A DNA stretch of 61,484 nucleotides from Mycolicibacterium vinylchloridicum. Lineage in GTDB: Bacteria; Actinomycetota; Actinomycetes; Mycobacteriales; Mycobacteriaceae. Positions 1 to 9,600 of this stretch are shown here, piece by piece; positions within the stretch are counted from its first letter, which is position 1; the number at the start of each line of letters is the position of its first letter. The stretch is taken from positions 1-61,484 of the forward strand of contig NZ_JACBJQ010000032.1 in the NCBI RefSeq assembly GCF_013404075.1. The letters run 5' to 3'. Below the pieces are notes generated by a model. That model saw only the letters and a list, made by a program, of their open reading frames with translations. It did no database searches and was not told where the DNA came from. Position numbers and translations under genes: made by a program.

Positions 1-363
1 GACATCGAAACCCAACCAGTCATAGACCGCGCCGAGCACCCCGTAGAGCAGCCGGGAACCGGTACCGGTGGTGCGCCCCGGCGGCGCGACCAACGCCCGG
101 CCCGCCGTCGATGCCTTCAGCAGCGCCGCCTCGCGGTAGTCGGCGACGTCGGTCAGCGACTGCGCGCGAGCGCTGACCTCAAAATCGAGACTCTGCTGGC
201 CATCGGCCACCACCTCCTGGGCGCGCGCCAACAGAACCCCCAGCTCGGCATCGGTATGCGCCGAACCCAAGTGCGCCAGCACCACCACCCGACCGTTGTC
301 CTTGCGCGCGACCTGCACCGCGACCGCGCCCGAGGTCGTGCGCACCTTCCGCACGTACGCCAC
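1..363 (-). CDS. IS1634-type transposase, 5' part only (runs off window)
   Basis: The minus strand from a GTG at 363 reads 121 codons open to the window edge. The translation begins MAYVRKVRTTSGAVAVQV, followed by a HLGSAHTDAEL motif and, near the edge, GSRLLYGVLGAVYDWLGFD. From memory this is the typical N-terminus of actinobacterial IS1634-family (IS4-superfamily) DDE transposases; the catalytic DDE core would lie outside the window. It follows eccA in the same direction but is separated by about 140 bp and is probably an independent insertion. The terminal inverted repeat of the element was not identified. Confidence 0.7.
   Translation of the reverse strand, partial: MAYVRKVRTTSGAVAVQVARKDNGRVVVLAHLGSAHTDAELGVLLARAQEVVADGQQSLDFEVSARAQSLTDVADYREAALLKASTAGRALVAPPGRTTGTGSRLLYGVLGAVYDWLGFDV
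1..363 (-). mobile_element. Partial insertion sequence, IS1634-like
   Basis: This is inferred only from the transposase N-terminus. The element's right end must lie somewhere between about 364 and 500, but no terminal repeat pair can be tested because the other end is outside the window. Confidence 0.5.
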
Positions 364-502
364 GGCCCAAAACTACTCGCCTAGTACCCCCAGCACCGAA
401 CCCCACCCAGAGAACCCGCAGGTCAAACCCACGCGCGCCAAGTTACCAACCGGTAATGTCCTAACTCAGGTCAGTCAATACGTGAACATTGTCCGAACGT
501 TG

Positions 503-2386
503 TTACTGGGTTTGAGTCCGGCGCCGTTCCTCAGACTCGCGCAGCCAGTCCGACGCCCGCGCGCCGTTGGTTCGCATCTCCGGGGGCAGCGCCTGCTGAT
601 GCCCATAGTGCACGTCCTCAGCGGTCAGCAGGGTCAGCATGTCCGCATCGAGGTCGGTGCCAAAATCGGGGTCGGACAGGTCGGCACCGCTCAAGCCCAG
701 CGAACTCACGATGCGGCTGTTGCGGTTCAACTGCGCCTTCTCCACCACGGTGCGCACGAAACGCCCGTTACCCAGGCCGTCGATCACGCGGATGACATCA
801 CCTTCGCTGCTGGTGATCTGGGCGTTGTAGTACTGCGCGAAACTCTCCCGTAGCGACAGCAGCGCATCCGGTGCGAAGGTGTCACCGTCCTTGGCCGCGA
901 TCCCCTCCATGATCGCAATCAGCTGATCCGGGTTGTATGAGGTGTACTCGATGAGCGTGGCGAAACGGCCCCGCAGACCATCATTGGCGGCCAACACGCG
1001 CTGGCTGGCCATCGGATACCCTGCGGCGATGACCACCATGTCGTCGCGGTGGTTCTCCATGAACGGGACCAGGGTGCTGATGATGGCTTGACCGTACGGG
1101 TCACCCGAACCGTAGCCGGTGTGGATGAGATCACCGAACTCGTCGATGAACACCGTGGCGCCTAAACCCGTTTCGAGCTGCTCAAGAGTGTTGTTCTCGG
1201 TGTCGCCGACGTGGCGGCCGATCAGCTTGTCACGGCGGGTTTCATAGACGTCGGGACGGCGCAGCAGCCCCAGTCCGCAGAAGATGTGGGCAATCACCCG
1301 CGCCGACACCGTCTTGCCGACTCCGGGGGGACCCATCATCAACAGGTGACGCGACACCGGGGAGGTCGGTAATCCCTTGCGCTGCCGCAGCACTCGCGCG
1401 ATGGAGTCGTGGCGCAGCTCGGCGATCCGCGCCTTGACCTCATCGAGGCCGACCATCGCCTCCAGCTCCGCTTCGGCCTCAGCCAGCAGGGTCTTCGCCG
1501 AGCGGGCCGACTCCGCAGCCGCCCGCTCTTCGGGGCTGGTCTCGGTGGAGGGGTCCCAGCGATCGGTGCGTGTCTCGATCGTCTGCGGGTCGGTGATCTG
1601 CAATCCGAAAGTCGGGTCCGACAGCGCGGTCTGGGCACGCTCGAAGTCGGGCCACTGAACGCGGATGTTGGTCAGCACCGTGCGCGCTTCCTCGGCCTGG
1701 CCCTGATGGCGCAGCACCAGCGCCCGACAGAACAGCGCGTCCCTGGTCAGGTCGTCGCTGGCCTGCTGGGCACTGGGCTTCCACCCAGTCCCCGTGTCGT
1801 CGGCGGGCGGATTGATCACCCGCTCGACGCCTTCCAAGGCCCGATCGGTCAGCCCCAAAGAGGCTGCCGCCCAAGCCTCCTGCAGGCTGGCGGCCCTACG
1901 CAGATGCGGGTCGCCATGCCACTGGCGGCAGTTGCTCACCGCGACCAGGACATCAGGCCAGCGCTTGGTGGCGGTGGCCAGCACCGACCGCACATAGCCC
2001 ACCGCCGGTGTCGCCGGAAGCGTGCGCACCATGTCGTCGGCGCCTTGCCAGTTCTGCTCCCGAATCAGTGCCGCGGCGTAGGCCAACCGGGCCGTAGTCG
2101 CGTCCACAATCGGCATCCGCACATAGTCGATGTCGAAGTGCGCTCGCAGATCGGCGGGCCGATGCTGAATCCGCACCAGCCCGTCGCCGAGCCGGTCGGC
2201 GTGGGTAGCCAGTCGCTCCAGCACCTGCATCGAGCGCTCCCCGGTCGCATACCGGCCCAACCAGGCGTCGGCCAGCTCTGGGTTGTCCCCGGTCGCTAGG
2301 ACGAACACCTGCCCAGCCCGATCCGGAGAACTGCTCAGCACCTTCATCGCCGCCCGCAGCGCTTGCAGTGAACGGTCATCGATCAC
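503..2386 (-). CDS. eccA: ESX secretion AAA+ ATPase EccA
   Basis: This is the cytosolic CbbX-type AAA+ ATPase of type VII secretion, thought to act with EspG on PE/PPE substrates. The 627-residue length fits the family. Residues 1-280 form a helical TPR-like region. The AAA+ module follows with Walker A GPPGVGKT (352-359) and Walker B FIDEFGDL (about 413-420). The start ATG overlaps the eccE stop as ATGA, so the two are translationally coupled. It is the last gene of the ESX locus, as in ESX-2. Confidence 0.93.
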   Translation of the reverse strand: MIDDRSLQALRAAMKVLSSSPDRAGQVFVLATGDNPELADAWLGRYATGERSMQVLERLATHADRLGDGLVRIQHRPADLRAHFDIDYVRMPIVDATTARLAYAAALIREQNWQGADDMVRTLPATPAVGYVRSVLATATKRWPDVLVAVSNCRQWHGDPHLRRAASLQEAWAAASLGLTDRALEGVERVINPPADDTGTGWKPSAQQASDDLTRDALFCRALVLRHQGQAEEARTVLTNIRVQWPDFERAQTALSDPTFGLQITDPQTIETRTDRWDPSTETSPEERAAAESARSAKTLLAEAEAELEAMVGLDEVKARIAELRHDSIARVLRQRKGLPTSPVSRHLLMMGPPGVGKTVSARVIAHIFCGLGLLRRPDVYETRRDKLIGRHVGDTENNTLEQLETGLGATVFIDEFGDLIHTGYGSGDPYGQAIISTLVPFMENHRDDMVVIAAGYPMASQRVLAANDGLRGRFATLIEYTSYNPDQLIAIMEGIAAKDGDTFAPDALLSLRESFAQYYNAQITSSEGDVIRVIDGLGNGRFVRTVVEKAQLNRNSRIVSSLGLSGADLSDPDFGTDLDADMLTLLTAEDVHYGHQQALPPEMRTNGARASDWLRESEERRRTQTQ

Positions 2387-4029
2387 GGCTGCAGTGCTCC
2401 TGTCCGCAGATGGGTCAGGAACTGCGCTTCATTGCGGGGCCGCATCACCGACAATCGCACCCCACGCACCGCTGGAGTTCCGATCACCAGTTCATCCGGG
2501 GACTCCTGCACGATCGTCACATCAGCGTCGGAGTCCACTGATCCCACGGTCACCAGACTGTGTCCCCGCTCACCGGCCGTCAGCGCCAACCCCTCGCCGT
2601 CAGCCACGATCACCGTCGGCTGCCGCACTGGGTCACGGTCACCGGCCAAACTGATCCGATAGTCGTTGTCGCACAACGGTCGCCACACAGCGGGACGATC
2701 ACTGTGGATCAGGATCACCGCCCCGGCGGCGCTGGTCCGCAGCAGCAGCGGGATCACGACCGAAAGGTCGGCGTTGATCGAAACCCGCGTCGCCCGCAGC
2801 GGATCGGTCAGCGGCATCAGGAATGGGACTCCGGTGACGGTCATGCCGAACATCGGCCCCGACGGACCCACCGGAATCTTCAGGTCGGCGCCGTCGCCCA
2901 GCAGGCGTGGCGACATCTCCAGATGCAAAGCCCTGTCCCCCAACGGCAACGACGCCAGTAGGGAGTCGAAGGCCTGACCGGAGACTGGCTGCAGCGCCAG
3001 CAGCGGAGGGTGGGTCAACGGGGCGTCGGTGTGGAAGCGCACCAGGCCGGCGACGCGGGAGCTGCCAGCGCGGTCACCGAACACCCTCACGGTGGTGACG
3101 GTGCGGTGTGCCCGCACCGTCCACAGGTCGTTGAGCATTTTGGTCGTCAGGTCGCGCCCGGAGATGCGATAGGTGGTCACGTAGTCGGCGTCGGCGTCCA
3201 GGTTCGACCAATTCTCCTGCACGCGATCCAGATCGGTTTCGTTGAGCAGCGCGGTGATCGCTGCGCTCATCTGCGGCGCGGTGCAGGTCACCGCCCGGCA
3301 GCCCGCCCGCAACACCGCCTGCCGTACCCTCTCGGTGGCCGCCGCGGCGGCCGCGGCGGCATCGCCGCGATACAGCATCGCCGCCAGGCACGCCTGCGGG
3401 CACAGCCGCAACACCAGCCAGGAGCGGCGGTCGCCGACAGCGGCGCGGTCACCGACGATCTCGGCGTACTTCGGGGTGTAGCTCCCGTCGGCGGCCACCC
3501 GGCTGCCCACCTGCACCACGTCCACCGAGTGCAGCTCCAGACCAGCGAACTGGCGCAACCGGGATTGAATCGCCTCCAACGGGATCGTGTCGATGGTCTC
3601 TGCTCCCGTGGGCACCAGCACCGTGGGAGAAAACGGGCGACCGTGCAGGGTGATCATGGTGACCGCGTACTGGCCGTCCCAGATCATCCCCACCGGCCCC
3701 GCACCGGGCATGTCTACGGTGAACGGCTCGGGGATACGGGCGCGGGCCCGCCGGGCACTCTCGCGGCGCCGGAAGTACACGAACCGCATCCATCGGGCCA
3801 GCCAGCCGGGCGCCGTCGCACCGTTGTAGCTGACAGTCACCACCAGCAGCACCAGAATCAGCACCAGTGGAATCAGCCACCACGGCACCGGCGAGGTCGC
3901 AACCAGGATCGCCGCGGCGATCAGTTCGGCGATCACCACCAGCTTCAACCGCAAATCCAGCCGCCAGCGTCGAATCTGCTCACCGAATCCTGCATGCGGG
4001 CCGGGAATTTGCTCATCGAGCACGGTCAC
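2383..4029 (-). CDS. eccE: ESX membrane component EccE
   Basis: EccE is a core subunit of the ESX inner-membrane complex. This 548-residue protein has the family layout: two adjacent N-terminal membrane helices (about residues 28-68, AELIAAAILVAT then WWLIPLVLILVLLVVTV), a basic stretch rich in Arg, and a long soluble domain. It starts about 10 bp after the mycP stop and its own stop overlaps the eccA start. Its place between mycP and eccA supports the call, since EccE proteins are weakly conserved. Confidence 0.88.
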   Translation of the reverse strand: MTVLDEQIPGPHAGFGEQIRRWRLDLRLKLVVIAELIAAAILVATSPVPWWLIPLVLILVLLVVTVSYNGATAPGWLARWMRFVYFRRRESARRARARIPEPFTVDMPGAGPVGMIWDGQYAVTMITLHGRPFSPTVLVPTGAETIDTIPLEAIQSRLRQFAGLELHSVDVVQVGSRVAADGSYTPKYAEIVGDRAAVGDRRSWLVLRLCPQACLAAMLYRGDAAAAAAAATERVRQAVLRAGCRAVTCTAPQMSAAITALLNETDLDRVQENWSNLDADADYVTTYRISGRDLTTKMLNDLWTVRAHRTVTTVRVFGDRAGSSRVAGLVRFHTDAPLTHPPLLALQPVSGQAFDSLLASLPLGDRALHLEMSPRLLGDGADLKIPVGPSGPMFGMTVTGVPFLMPLTDPLRATRVSINADLSVVIPLLLRTSAAGAVILIHSDRPAVWRPLCDNDYRISLAGDRDPVRQPTVIVADGEGLALTAGERGHSLVTVGSVDSDADVTIVQESPDELVIGTPAVRGVRLSVMRPRNEAQFLTHLRTGALQP

Positions 4030-4038
4030 GGTCGCCCC

Positions 4039-5460
4039 CTACTGTCCTCGTCGCGATTTCGACATCGACGTCACCAGCAGCACCACACCGAGCACCAGCA
4101 GCAGTGCGGTCGATCCGGCCACCGCCAGGATCATCGGCCGATGATCGGTCGGGGGCGGGGGCGCCGGAGGTCCCAGCGGTCGTGTCAGGTTCTCCCGGGG
4201 TGCCGGGATTACGGGTACATCGAAGTTCAGCGCAGCCAGCGGGTCGATCACCCCGTGGCCGACCCTGTTGTCCACCACCGCCGCCGGTGAGTGGGCGGTC
4301 TGCTTGATCCGGTTGATCACCTGTGCGGCAGGCAGATCGGGGTACTTGGCGCGGATCAGCGCCGCCAGCCCCGACACATATGCCGCAGAAAAGCTTGTCC
4401 CGCTCATCGGCTTCAGTTCCGAGGTCTGCGGATCGACGGTGGCGTTGATGATGCCTCCGGCGGGGTTGACCCCCTCCACGAACAGGCCCGGAGCAGCCAC
4501 ACCGACCCACGGCCCAGCCAGGCTGATGTCGGCGCCCTCCTGGGTCTGCGCGGGCTGACCCCGGTCATCGGTCGCACTCACCGACAGCACATAGTCGGAG
4601 AACCACGACGGCGTGCTGATCGTCACGACTCCACCCCAGTTGCGGGGATCATCGACATTGGTGGCGTCGATGTTGGGGTTCTGGGAACACCCTGTGCCCA
4701 TCGGCATTCCGGCACTGGCGGCATTGGCGTTGCCGGCCGCGGCCACCAGGACGACATCCTTTTCCACCGCCGCATACCGCACCGCGGCTCCCAGCGTGGT
4801 CTGGTCCACCGGTTTGGTCACCGGGACACAGGACACGATGGACATGTTGATCACCCGGGCGCCGAGGTTGGCGGCGTGCACGATCGCGCGCGCCAACGTG
4901 CTCACCGTGCCCGCTCGTGCGTCATCCTCGTTGCCGCCGCGTTCGCGCACGAACATGCCCGAGGACTGCCGGATCGAGATGATCTCGGCCTCCGGGGCGA
5001 CCCCGACCAGGCCGTCGCCCTCGGCCGGGCTGGCCGCGATGATGCTGGCGACCACGCTGCCGTGGGTGTCGCAGTCCGACAGCCCGTCACCGGCCATGAC
5101 GTAGTCGCCGCCGCCGCGCAGGCGCGGCAGACGCGGAGAGGGCCACACACCCGTGTCGATTACCGCGACCGTCACGCCGGCCCCCCGCCCGGCCGACTTC
5201 CACAGCTCCGGCAGATTCATGAACGTCTGCGCTGCGGGCGGCACGGCCACATCGGTGCCCGGCATCAGCGCGTTGCCAGGGCATGCGTAACGCTGCTTCA
5301 TCGGCTCATCAGGGCCGGGTACACCATCGGCGGGTACAGCGGCCGGATCGATCGCCGGAGGTGTGATCGCCGTGGCGGTGCCCGACGGCCACACCAGCGC
5401 CAGCATCGCGGCCATTGCCGCGACCCCCAGACGACGGCCGATCCCCACAGAGCCAGCCAT
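4039..5460 (-). CDS. mycP: Mycosin, membrane-anchored subtilisin-like protease MycP
   Basis: Mycosin is the serine protease of the ESX machine, active on the outer face of the membrane. With the start at 5460 it has 473 residues. An N-terminal signal helix (about 10-30) is followed by the catalytic triad Asp102 (VIDTGV), His133 (DTHGS) and Ser356 (SGTSFSAA), then a Pro-rich linker, a C-terminal membrane helix (about 440-462) and a short basic tail. All triad residues are intact. I chose the ATG at 5460 over an upstream one at 5499 because it overlaps the eccD stop as ATGA. Confidence 0.95.
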   Translation of the reverse strand: MAGSVGIGRRLGVAAMAAMLALVWPSGTATAITPPAIDPAAVPADGVPGPDEPMKQRYACPGNALMPGTDVAVPPAAQTFMNLPELWKSAGRGAGVTVAVIDTGVWPSPRLPRLRGGGDYVMAGDGLSDCDTHGSVVASIIAASPAEGDGLVGVAPEAEIISIRQSSGMFVRERGGNEDDARAGTVSTLARAIVHAANLGARVINMSIVSCVPVTKPVDQTTLGAAVRYAAVEKDVVLVAAAGNANAASAGMPMGTGCSQNPNIDATNVDDPRNWGGVVTISTPSWFSDYVLSVSATDDRGQPAQTQEGADISLAGPWVGVAAPGLFVEGVNPAGGIINATVDPQTSELKPMSGTSFSAAYVSGLAALIRAKYPDLPAAQVINRIKQTAHSPAAVVDNRVGHGVIDPLAALNFDVPVIPAPRENLTRPLGPPAPPPPTDHRPMILAVAGSTALLLVLGVVLLVTSMSKSRRGQ

Positions 5461-6992
5461 CACATGTTCCTCGCCAGGGCCAGCAGGTTCAGCAGCCATA
5501 CCGCGATCGGCGGGACCGCCACGATCAGCAGATACTCAACCCATTCCACGACCTTGCGGAACACCGGGGAGAACACCTTCGCCGGAACGACGGCCGCGGC
5601 CCCCATTCCCGCGACGCCCAGCGCCAGGATCACCGCCGCCGCCGCGTAGGCCGCCACCGGGTTCGGCCATGCCAGCGCGTACTTCACGGTCGTGACCATC
5701 ACCATCAGCACGGCAGCGGCCACCACGGTGATCGCCTGCCCGCGAGCGGCGAACGCCCTGCCGCGCAACACAAGCACCGTCGCCAGCAGTCCGATGAACA
5801 CCGTAGCCAGCCACCAGCGGCCCCGCCCCGGTTCCACGACGAACACCGATGCGCCCACGAAGAAGATCGCCACCGCGATCAGCAACGCACTCAAGTACAC
5901 GTTGGCCGCCTCTGCCCCGCGGCGCAGGTCCTCCACACTCGGTGTGCCCTGATGCTCGGCGGCCACCAGCGCCTCCTTGGCGATGGCGTCGGCGTTATCG
6001 AAGGTGTCCTTGCCGGTGACCGTGGGGAATGGCGGCACCGGGATACCGGCCATGCGGGCAGCGATCTTCGGCGCCCCGGTCAACACGAACAGCGCCAGCA
6101 CCATCACCGCCACCGACAGGTTCTGCAATGTCGCTCCGGTCAGCGCATGGATGACGGCCAGGACCGCCAGGCCGGTGCCGACGATGACGATGGTGGCCAT
6201 CAGTGCACGTGGGGCTGGACTCAGCCGCCACAACAGCGCCGCCAGGACCACCGCCACCATCACCGCGAAGGTGAGGTGCCAGGGCCCTACGCTTCCCGGA
6301 GCGGCCATCAGCGCAGCCGCCGGGCACGCGATCAACGCCCCAGGTAGCCATAACGCATTGGCGGTCACCGAATCCCGCTGCTGTTTCCACACCAGTGCCC
6401 CACCGACGATCAGCAGCAGTCCCAGCCCCGCCGCGCCGGCGGTCGGGATCAGGTTCCAGTCCTGGCCTGCGCCGCGGTTGCGCGACCACGCCAGCATCAG
6501 CAGCGCGGTCGTCACGGTCACCGCCACCGCCACGATGATTCCGGCCACCAGCCGGGCCGTGGCAGCAGTCACCACGGGGGTGCGGGCCTTGTTCAGCACC
6601 GCCACCGCCGACGACGGGGACTCGATCACCGGGGTGAACTCGACCTCGGCGTCGATCACCTCCAGCACCAGCAGGTCGCCGTCGACCACCCCCTGCTGGC
6701 CCAATGTCTGCGTCCGGTTCAGCGGCCGTCCGTCGATGTGGGTCAGGTTCACCAGGCCGGGGCTGACCATGCCGTTTTCGTCGGGGCTGCGCAGCCCCTC
6801 CTCACCGCTGTCGTCGTCGGTCTGCAACCGGCGCACCAGCGCGTCGACCACCGCCGCCACCGGGGAGCTGGCTGGAAGCGTCACGTCGTGTTGGCGGCCG
6901 TCGAACAGCACCGCCACGTTGACCTGCTCGGCCAGACGGACCTGACGCGCCGGGACCGCACCCTGCGTGCCCCTCTCCGTCGCTGTTGTCAT
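5460..6992 (-). CDS. eccD: ESX membrane pore component EccD
   Basis: EccD is the multi-pass membrane subunit of the ESX core complex. This 510-residue protein has a cytosolic ubiquitin-like domain at about residues 15-110 (QVNVAVLFDGRQHDVTLPASSPV at its front, cut here by the reader's eye at VAVLFDGRQ) followed by about eleven hydrophobic segments to the C-terminus. The start at 6992 overlaps the stop of the espI-like gene as ATGA, and the stop overlaps mycP. An upstream in-frame start at 7019 would lie inside the preceding gene and is less likely. Confidence 0.92.
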   Translation of the reverse strand: MTTATERGTQGAVPARQVRLAEQVNVAVLFDGRQHDVTLPASSPVAAVVDALVRRLQTDDDSGEEGLRSPDENGMVSPGLVNLTHIDGRPLNRTQTLGQQGVVDGDLLVLEVIDAEVEFTPVIESPSSAVAVLNKARTPVVTAATARLVAGIIVAVAVTVTTALLMLAWSRNRGAGQDWNLIPTAGAAGLGLLLIVGGALVWKQQRDSVTANALWLPGALIACPAAALMAAPGSVGPWHLTFAVMVAVVLAALLWRLSPAPRALMATIVIVGTGLAVLAVIHALTGATLQNLSVAVMVLALFVLTGAPKIAARMAGIPVPPFPTVTGKDTFDNADAIAKEALVAAEHQGTPSVEDLRRGAEAANVYLSALLIAVAIFFVGASVFVVEPGRGRWWLATVFIGLLATVLVLRGRAFAARGQAITVVAAAVLMVMVTTVKYALAWPNPVAAYAAAAVILALGVAGMGAAAVVPAKVFSPVFRKVVEWVEYLLIVAVPPIAVWLLNLLALARNM

Positions 6993-8419
6993 CGCCACCC
7001 CTCGCCTTGCTCGGGCCACTGCGGCCGATACCCCGGGTCCTTGTCAGCGGCCTTGACGAACCCGTCGGCCACCGACGCCGCGGCCTCGATGAACGCTCGC
7101 CGCGTCGCTGGTGCCAGACGGTTGAAATCGACGGCGGTGGCATCGCTGAGGTGCGGGTCGTAGGGGATGTCGTGCACGGCACGCACCACCCGCTCAAACC
7201 CCTCATGCAGATTGCGGACCGCCTTGGTCGGCGTGATCTTGTTGACGTTGCTGATCACCATCACCGCCTCCCGCACCAGGCCCGGATAGCCATGCGAGAT
7301 CAGCCAATTCAGTGTCTGCTGCGCAGCCTCAGCGCCGTCGTAGCGGGTCGTCGAGACCACCACCACCGCATCGGCCATCGACAGCACCGCCGCGGTGATG
7401 TCGTCGCGCATCTGGTTACCGCAGTCCAGCAGTGCCACCGGATACACCCGGGCCAGCCGCTGCCAGGCCATCACCAACTCACGCCCGGTCAGCACCGCAT
7501 CACCGGGATCACCGGCGAGCACCTCCAGACCCGACGAGGAATCCATGCCCAGGTGGTGCCGAAAATCGCTGTAGGAGTGCAGATTCGGATCAGCCAACAG
7601 CGTGCGCCACGTGCCCGTGCTCGGTTCGTTGATCCGCTTGGACAGGTTGCCCGAGGCTGGGTTGGCGTCGATGGCCACCACCTTGTCACTGCGGTAATGG
7701 GCCAGCGCCGCGCCGATGCCCAGAGCGGCCGTGGTTTTGGAGACCCCACCCTTTTGCTGCAGCACCGCAATGACGTAGGTGCCGCGAAGGTTGACCTTCA
7801 GCCGGCGACGCAGATCATTCCACTCCCGCTCGCTGGCACCGGGGCCCAGATTGATCTTCGTGGTCTTATACAGCTTCTTGCGCCAACCTGATTCCGGCGT
7901 CGGCTTGTACGGCCGCACCAGGTCGGCTTGCCGCACCTGAGCCTGCATCGGTCCCACCGACTCCCCACCGCGGGCAGGCCATGCCGGGGGTTCGGGCGGG
8001 CGCGGCGCCCACCCTGGCGGGGGCTGCGGTGCGCCCGCTGGGGGCGGTGGCTGATGTCGACCAGGATGTTGATACCCGGCAGGCGGACCTGCAGGCGGTG
8101 CAGGAACGACGCCTGATTCGCCCGGTGCACCGCCGAGCGCGTGCCGACCGCGACCGGGCGGTGCGGCCGCAGGGTCCGGTGGAGCAGCAGGGGGATAGCC
8201 CACGGTCGGCCACGCTGGCGCTGCGGGTGGGGGCGCCACTGCGTGCGGATCGACCACCGGCATCCGGGGATCGGTGTGCGCGTCACTGGGTTCAACACCG
8301 TTGTGGGGACGATCCTCCGCGCCGGTCGGCTCCGCCGGCGCCGCGGGAGTGTCCGGTGCGGCGGGCTCCAACGGCTCCTCGGGCTTGAGGTACTGGCTGT
8401 AGAAGTCTTGTTCGCTCAC
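6989..8419 (-). CDS. EspI-like ParA/MinD-family ATPase with Pro-rich N-terminus
   Basis: This 476-residue protein has about 160 residues of proline/alanine-rich, probably disordered sequence, then a MinD/ParA-type ATPase domain. It corresponds to EspI of ESX-1 and to Rv3888c at the same place in ESX-2; EspI is reported to regulate ESX-1 activity in response to ATP level. The P-loop reads KGGVSKTT (223-230): the usual Gly of KGGVGKT is Ser, so nucleotide handling may differ. Later motifs include VVAIDANP and ALLDCGNQ. It sits directly upstream of eccD with an ATGA overlap and has its own promoter-sized gap upstream. Confidence 0.82.
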   Translation of the reverse strand: MSEQDFYSQYLKPEEPLEPAAPDTPAAPAEPTGAEDRPHNGVEPSDAHTDPRMPVVDPHAVAPPPAAPAWPTVGYPPAAPPDPAAAPPGRGRHALGGAPGESGVVPAPPAGPPAGYQHPGRHQPPPPAGAPQPPPGWAPRPPEPPAWPARGGESVGPMQAQVRQADLVRPYKPTPESGWRKKLYKTTKINLGPGASEREWNDLRRRLKVNLRGTYVIAVLQQKGGVSKTTAALGIGAALAHYRSDKVVAIDANPASGNLSKRINEPSTGTWRTLLADPNLHSYSDFRHHLGMDSSSGLEVLAGDPGDAVLTGRELVMAWQRLARVYPVALLDCGNQMRDDITAAVLSMADAVVVVSTTRYDGAEAAQQTLNWLISHGYPGLVREAVMVISNVNKITPTKAVRNLHEGFERVVRAVHDIPYDPHLSDATAVDFNRLAPATRRAFIEAAASVADGFVKAADKDPGYRPQWPEQGEGWR

Positions 8420-8593
8420 AGTGACTCGATCCTGTTGCGCCTCACGGGCCTGCCTCCTAGCACTGCCTTATTATTACACACTTCAGACATATTCAGGCAG
8501 TGCGTGAACACAATTTTTGTCTGATTTTGGTGGTTGGGTGGATGGGGCGGTCTTCCATACTCTGCGATGGGCACTGGCGGTGCGCGACGTCCC
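8420..8593 (-). promoter_or_regulatory. Promoter region upstream of the espI-like gene
   Basis: This 174-bp non-coding gap lies between espG and the espI-like gene. Read on the minus strand it contains TGTTCACGCACTGCC and, about 25 bp further, GTGTAATAATAAGG, which would suit a -35-like and a -10 region. The same two elements occur upstream of the DUF2694-like gene near 21.97 kb. An inverted repeat CACTGCCT/AGGCAGTG (8461-8468 and 8495-8502) brackets the presumed -10 region. Confidence 0.45.
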
Positions 8594-9475
8594 CTATCGG
8601 CGATGAGGCGTCCGGTCGCTCCACTCGCGGATGCCGACCATCCCCAGCACCGCCGACACCGACGACTTGATCGCCGCCGTGGTGCCCGGCGTGATCAGCG
8701 TCCACCACGAGCCGTTCTCACTGCGGATCGGCCCCGTCAGCACCCGCCCCAGCGCCGTGTCGGTCACGGTGGCCGCGGTCCTGCTCACCTCGATTCGACC
8801 GGCCTCGTCGGGGGTCATCGCGGTCATCGACAGCTCCATGATCGGGTTGTCGGCGGCCATGGTGACTACCCGGTACTGGTCGGCGTCCATCCCCATGCTG
8901 CCGAACACCGTCGCCGCGCTGTGCTCGCCTCGCGCCACCTGCCCCAGCGCTTCGAGCAGGTTGGCAGTCGGTACCGACACCGCGTCGAACTGTGCGGGCT
9001 CCACCTGCGGCCCGCACACCGGCACCAGACGGTCGACCAGACTCGACACCGTCGCCGAATGACCCAGGTACTCCACCGTCAGGTCATCCTCATGTTGGAT
9101 CGCCGACACAGTGATCTCACCACGGCGGGCGATGGCCACCCGAAGATGATGCCCGCCGCGACGAATCATGGCTGCCAACACCACATCTGGTGCGCCCAGG
9201 GTCTCCAGCCACAACCGCACCTGCGGGTGCACCTCGTCGCCGAACACCAGACCCTTCTCGCGCAGGACCGCCACACCGGGATGCCCCCACGGACGTTCCG
9301 CGGGATCGCCGGTGTCGGTGAAGGGTCGAGTCACCAGCACCGCCGGCATCCGCTCCACCCCGCACAGCGCCTGCAGCAGCCATAGTGCTTCTCGGGTCAC
9401 CTCCATGGAGGTGGCCGGTTGCGGTCCGGTCGTTGTCGGCGCCGGCCGATTCACGAATGTCGGTCGCACCGCCAC
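8594..9475 (-). CDS. espG: ESX chaperone EspG
   Basis: EspG proteins bind the tip of PPE proteins in PE-PPE pairs and keep them soluble for export. The 293-residue length, the position just after the esx pair, and the sequence pattern (EALWLLQALCGVERMPAVL near the front, GPIRSENGSWWTLITPG near the end) fit the family. The start is a GTG at 9475. In ESX-2 the equivalent gene is espG2. Confidence 0.85.
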   Translation of the reverse strand: MAVRPTFVNRPAPTTTGPQPATSMEVTREALWLLQALCGVERMPAVLVTRPFTDTGDPAERPWGHPGVAVLREKGLVFGDEVHPQVRLWLETLGAPDVVLAAMIRRGGHHLRVAIARRGEITVSAIQHEDDLTVEYLGHSATVSSLVDRLVPVCGPQVEPAQFDAVSVPTANLLEALGQVARGEHSAATVFGSMGMDADQYRVVTMAADNPIMELSMTAMTPDEAGRIEVSRTAATVTDTALGRVLTGPIRSENGSWWTLITPGTTAAIKSSVSAVLGMVGIREWSDRTPHRR

Positions 9476-9522
9476 CGCTGGACTCCTCTGTCGTTCAATT
9501 CCCCACCTGTTCGGTCACGACG

Positions 9523-9558
9523 ACGGCCCGGCCTGCCAGTTGTGCAGGGCCGGGCCGT
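9523..9558 (-). terminator. Strong hairpin between esx and espG (attenuator-like)
   Basis: ACGGCCCGGCCTGC at 9523-9536 pairs with GCAGGGCCGGGCCGT at 9544-9558 (one bulged G) around a 7-nt loop. There is no U-run on the minus-strand side. It lies just after the second esx gene, where a partial terminator or 3'-end-stabilising hairpin would raise esx transcript levels relative to espG. Confidence 0.55.
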
Positions 9559-9600
9559 GTCATGCTCGGAGCTTTCCTGGCGCACGCGCCAACGCAAGCT

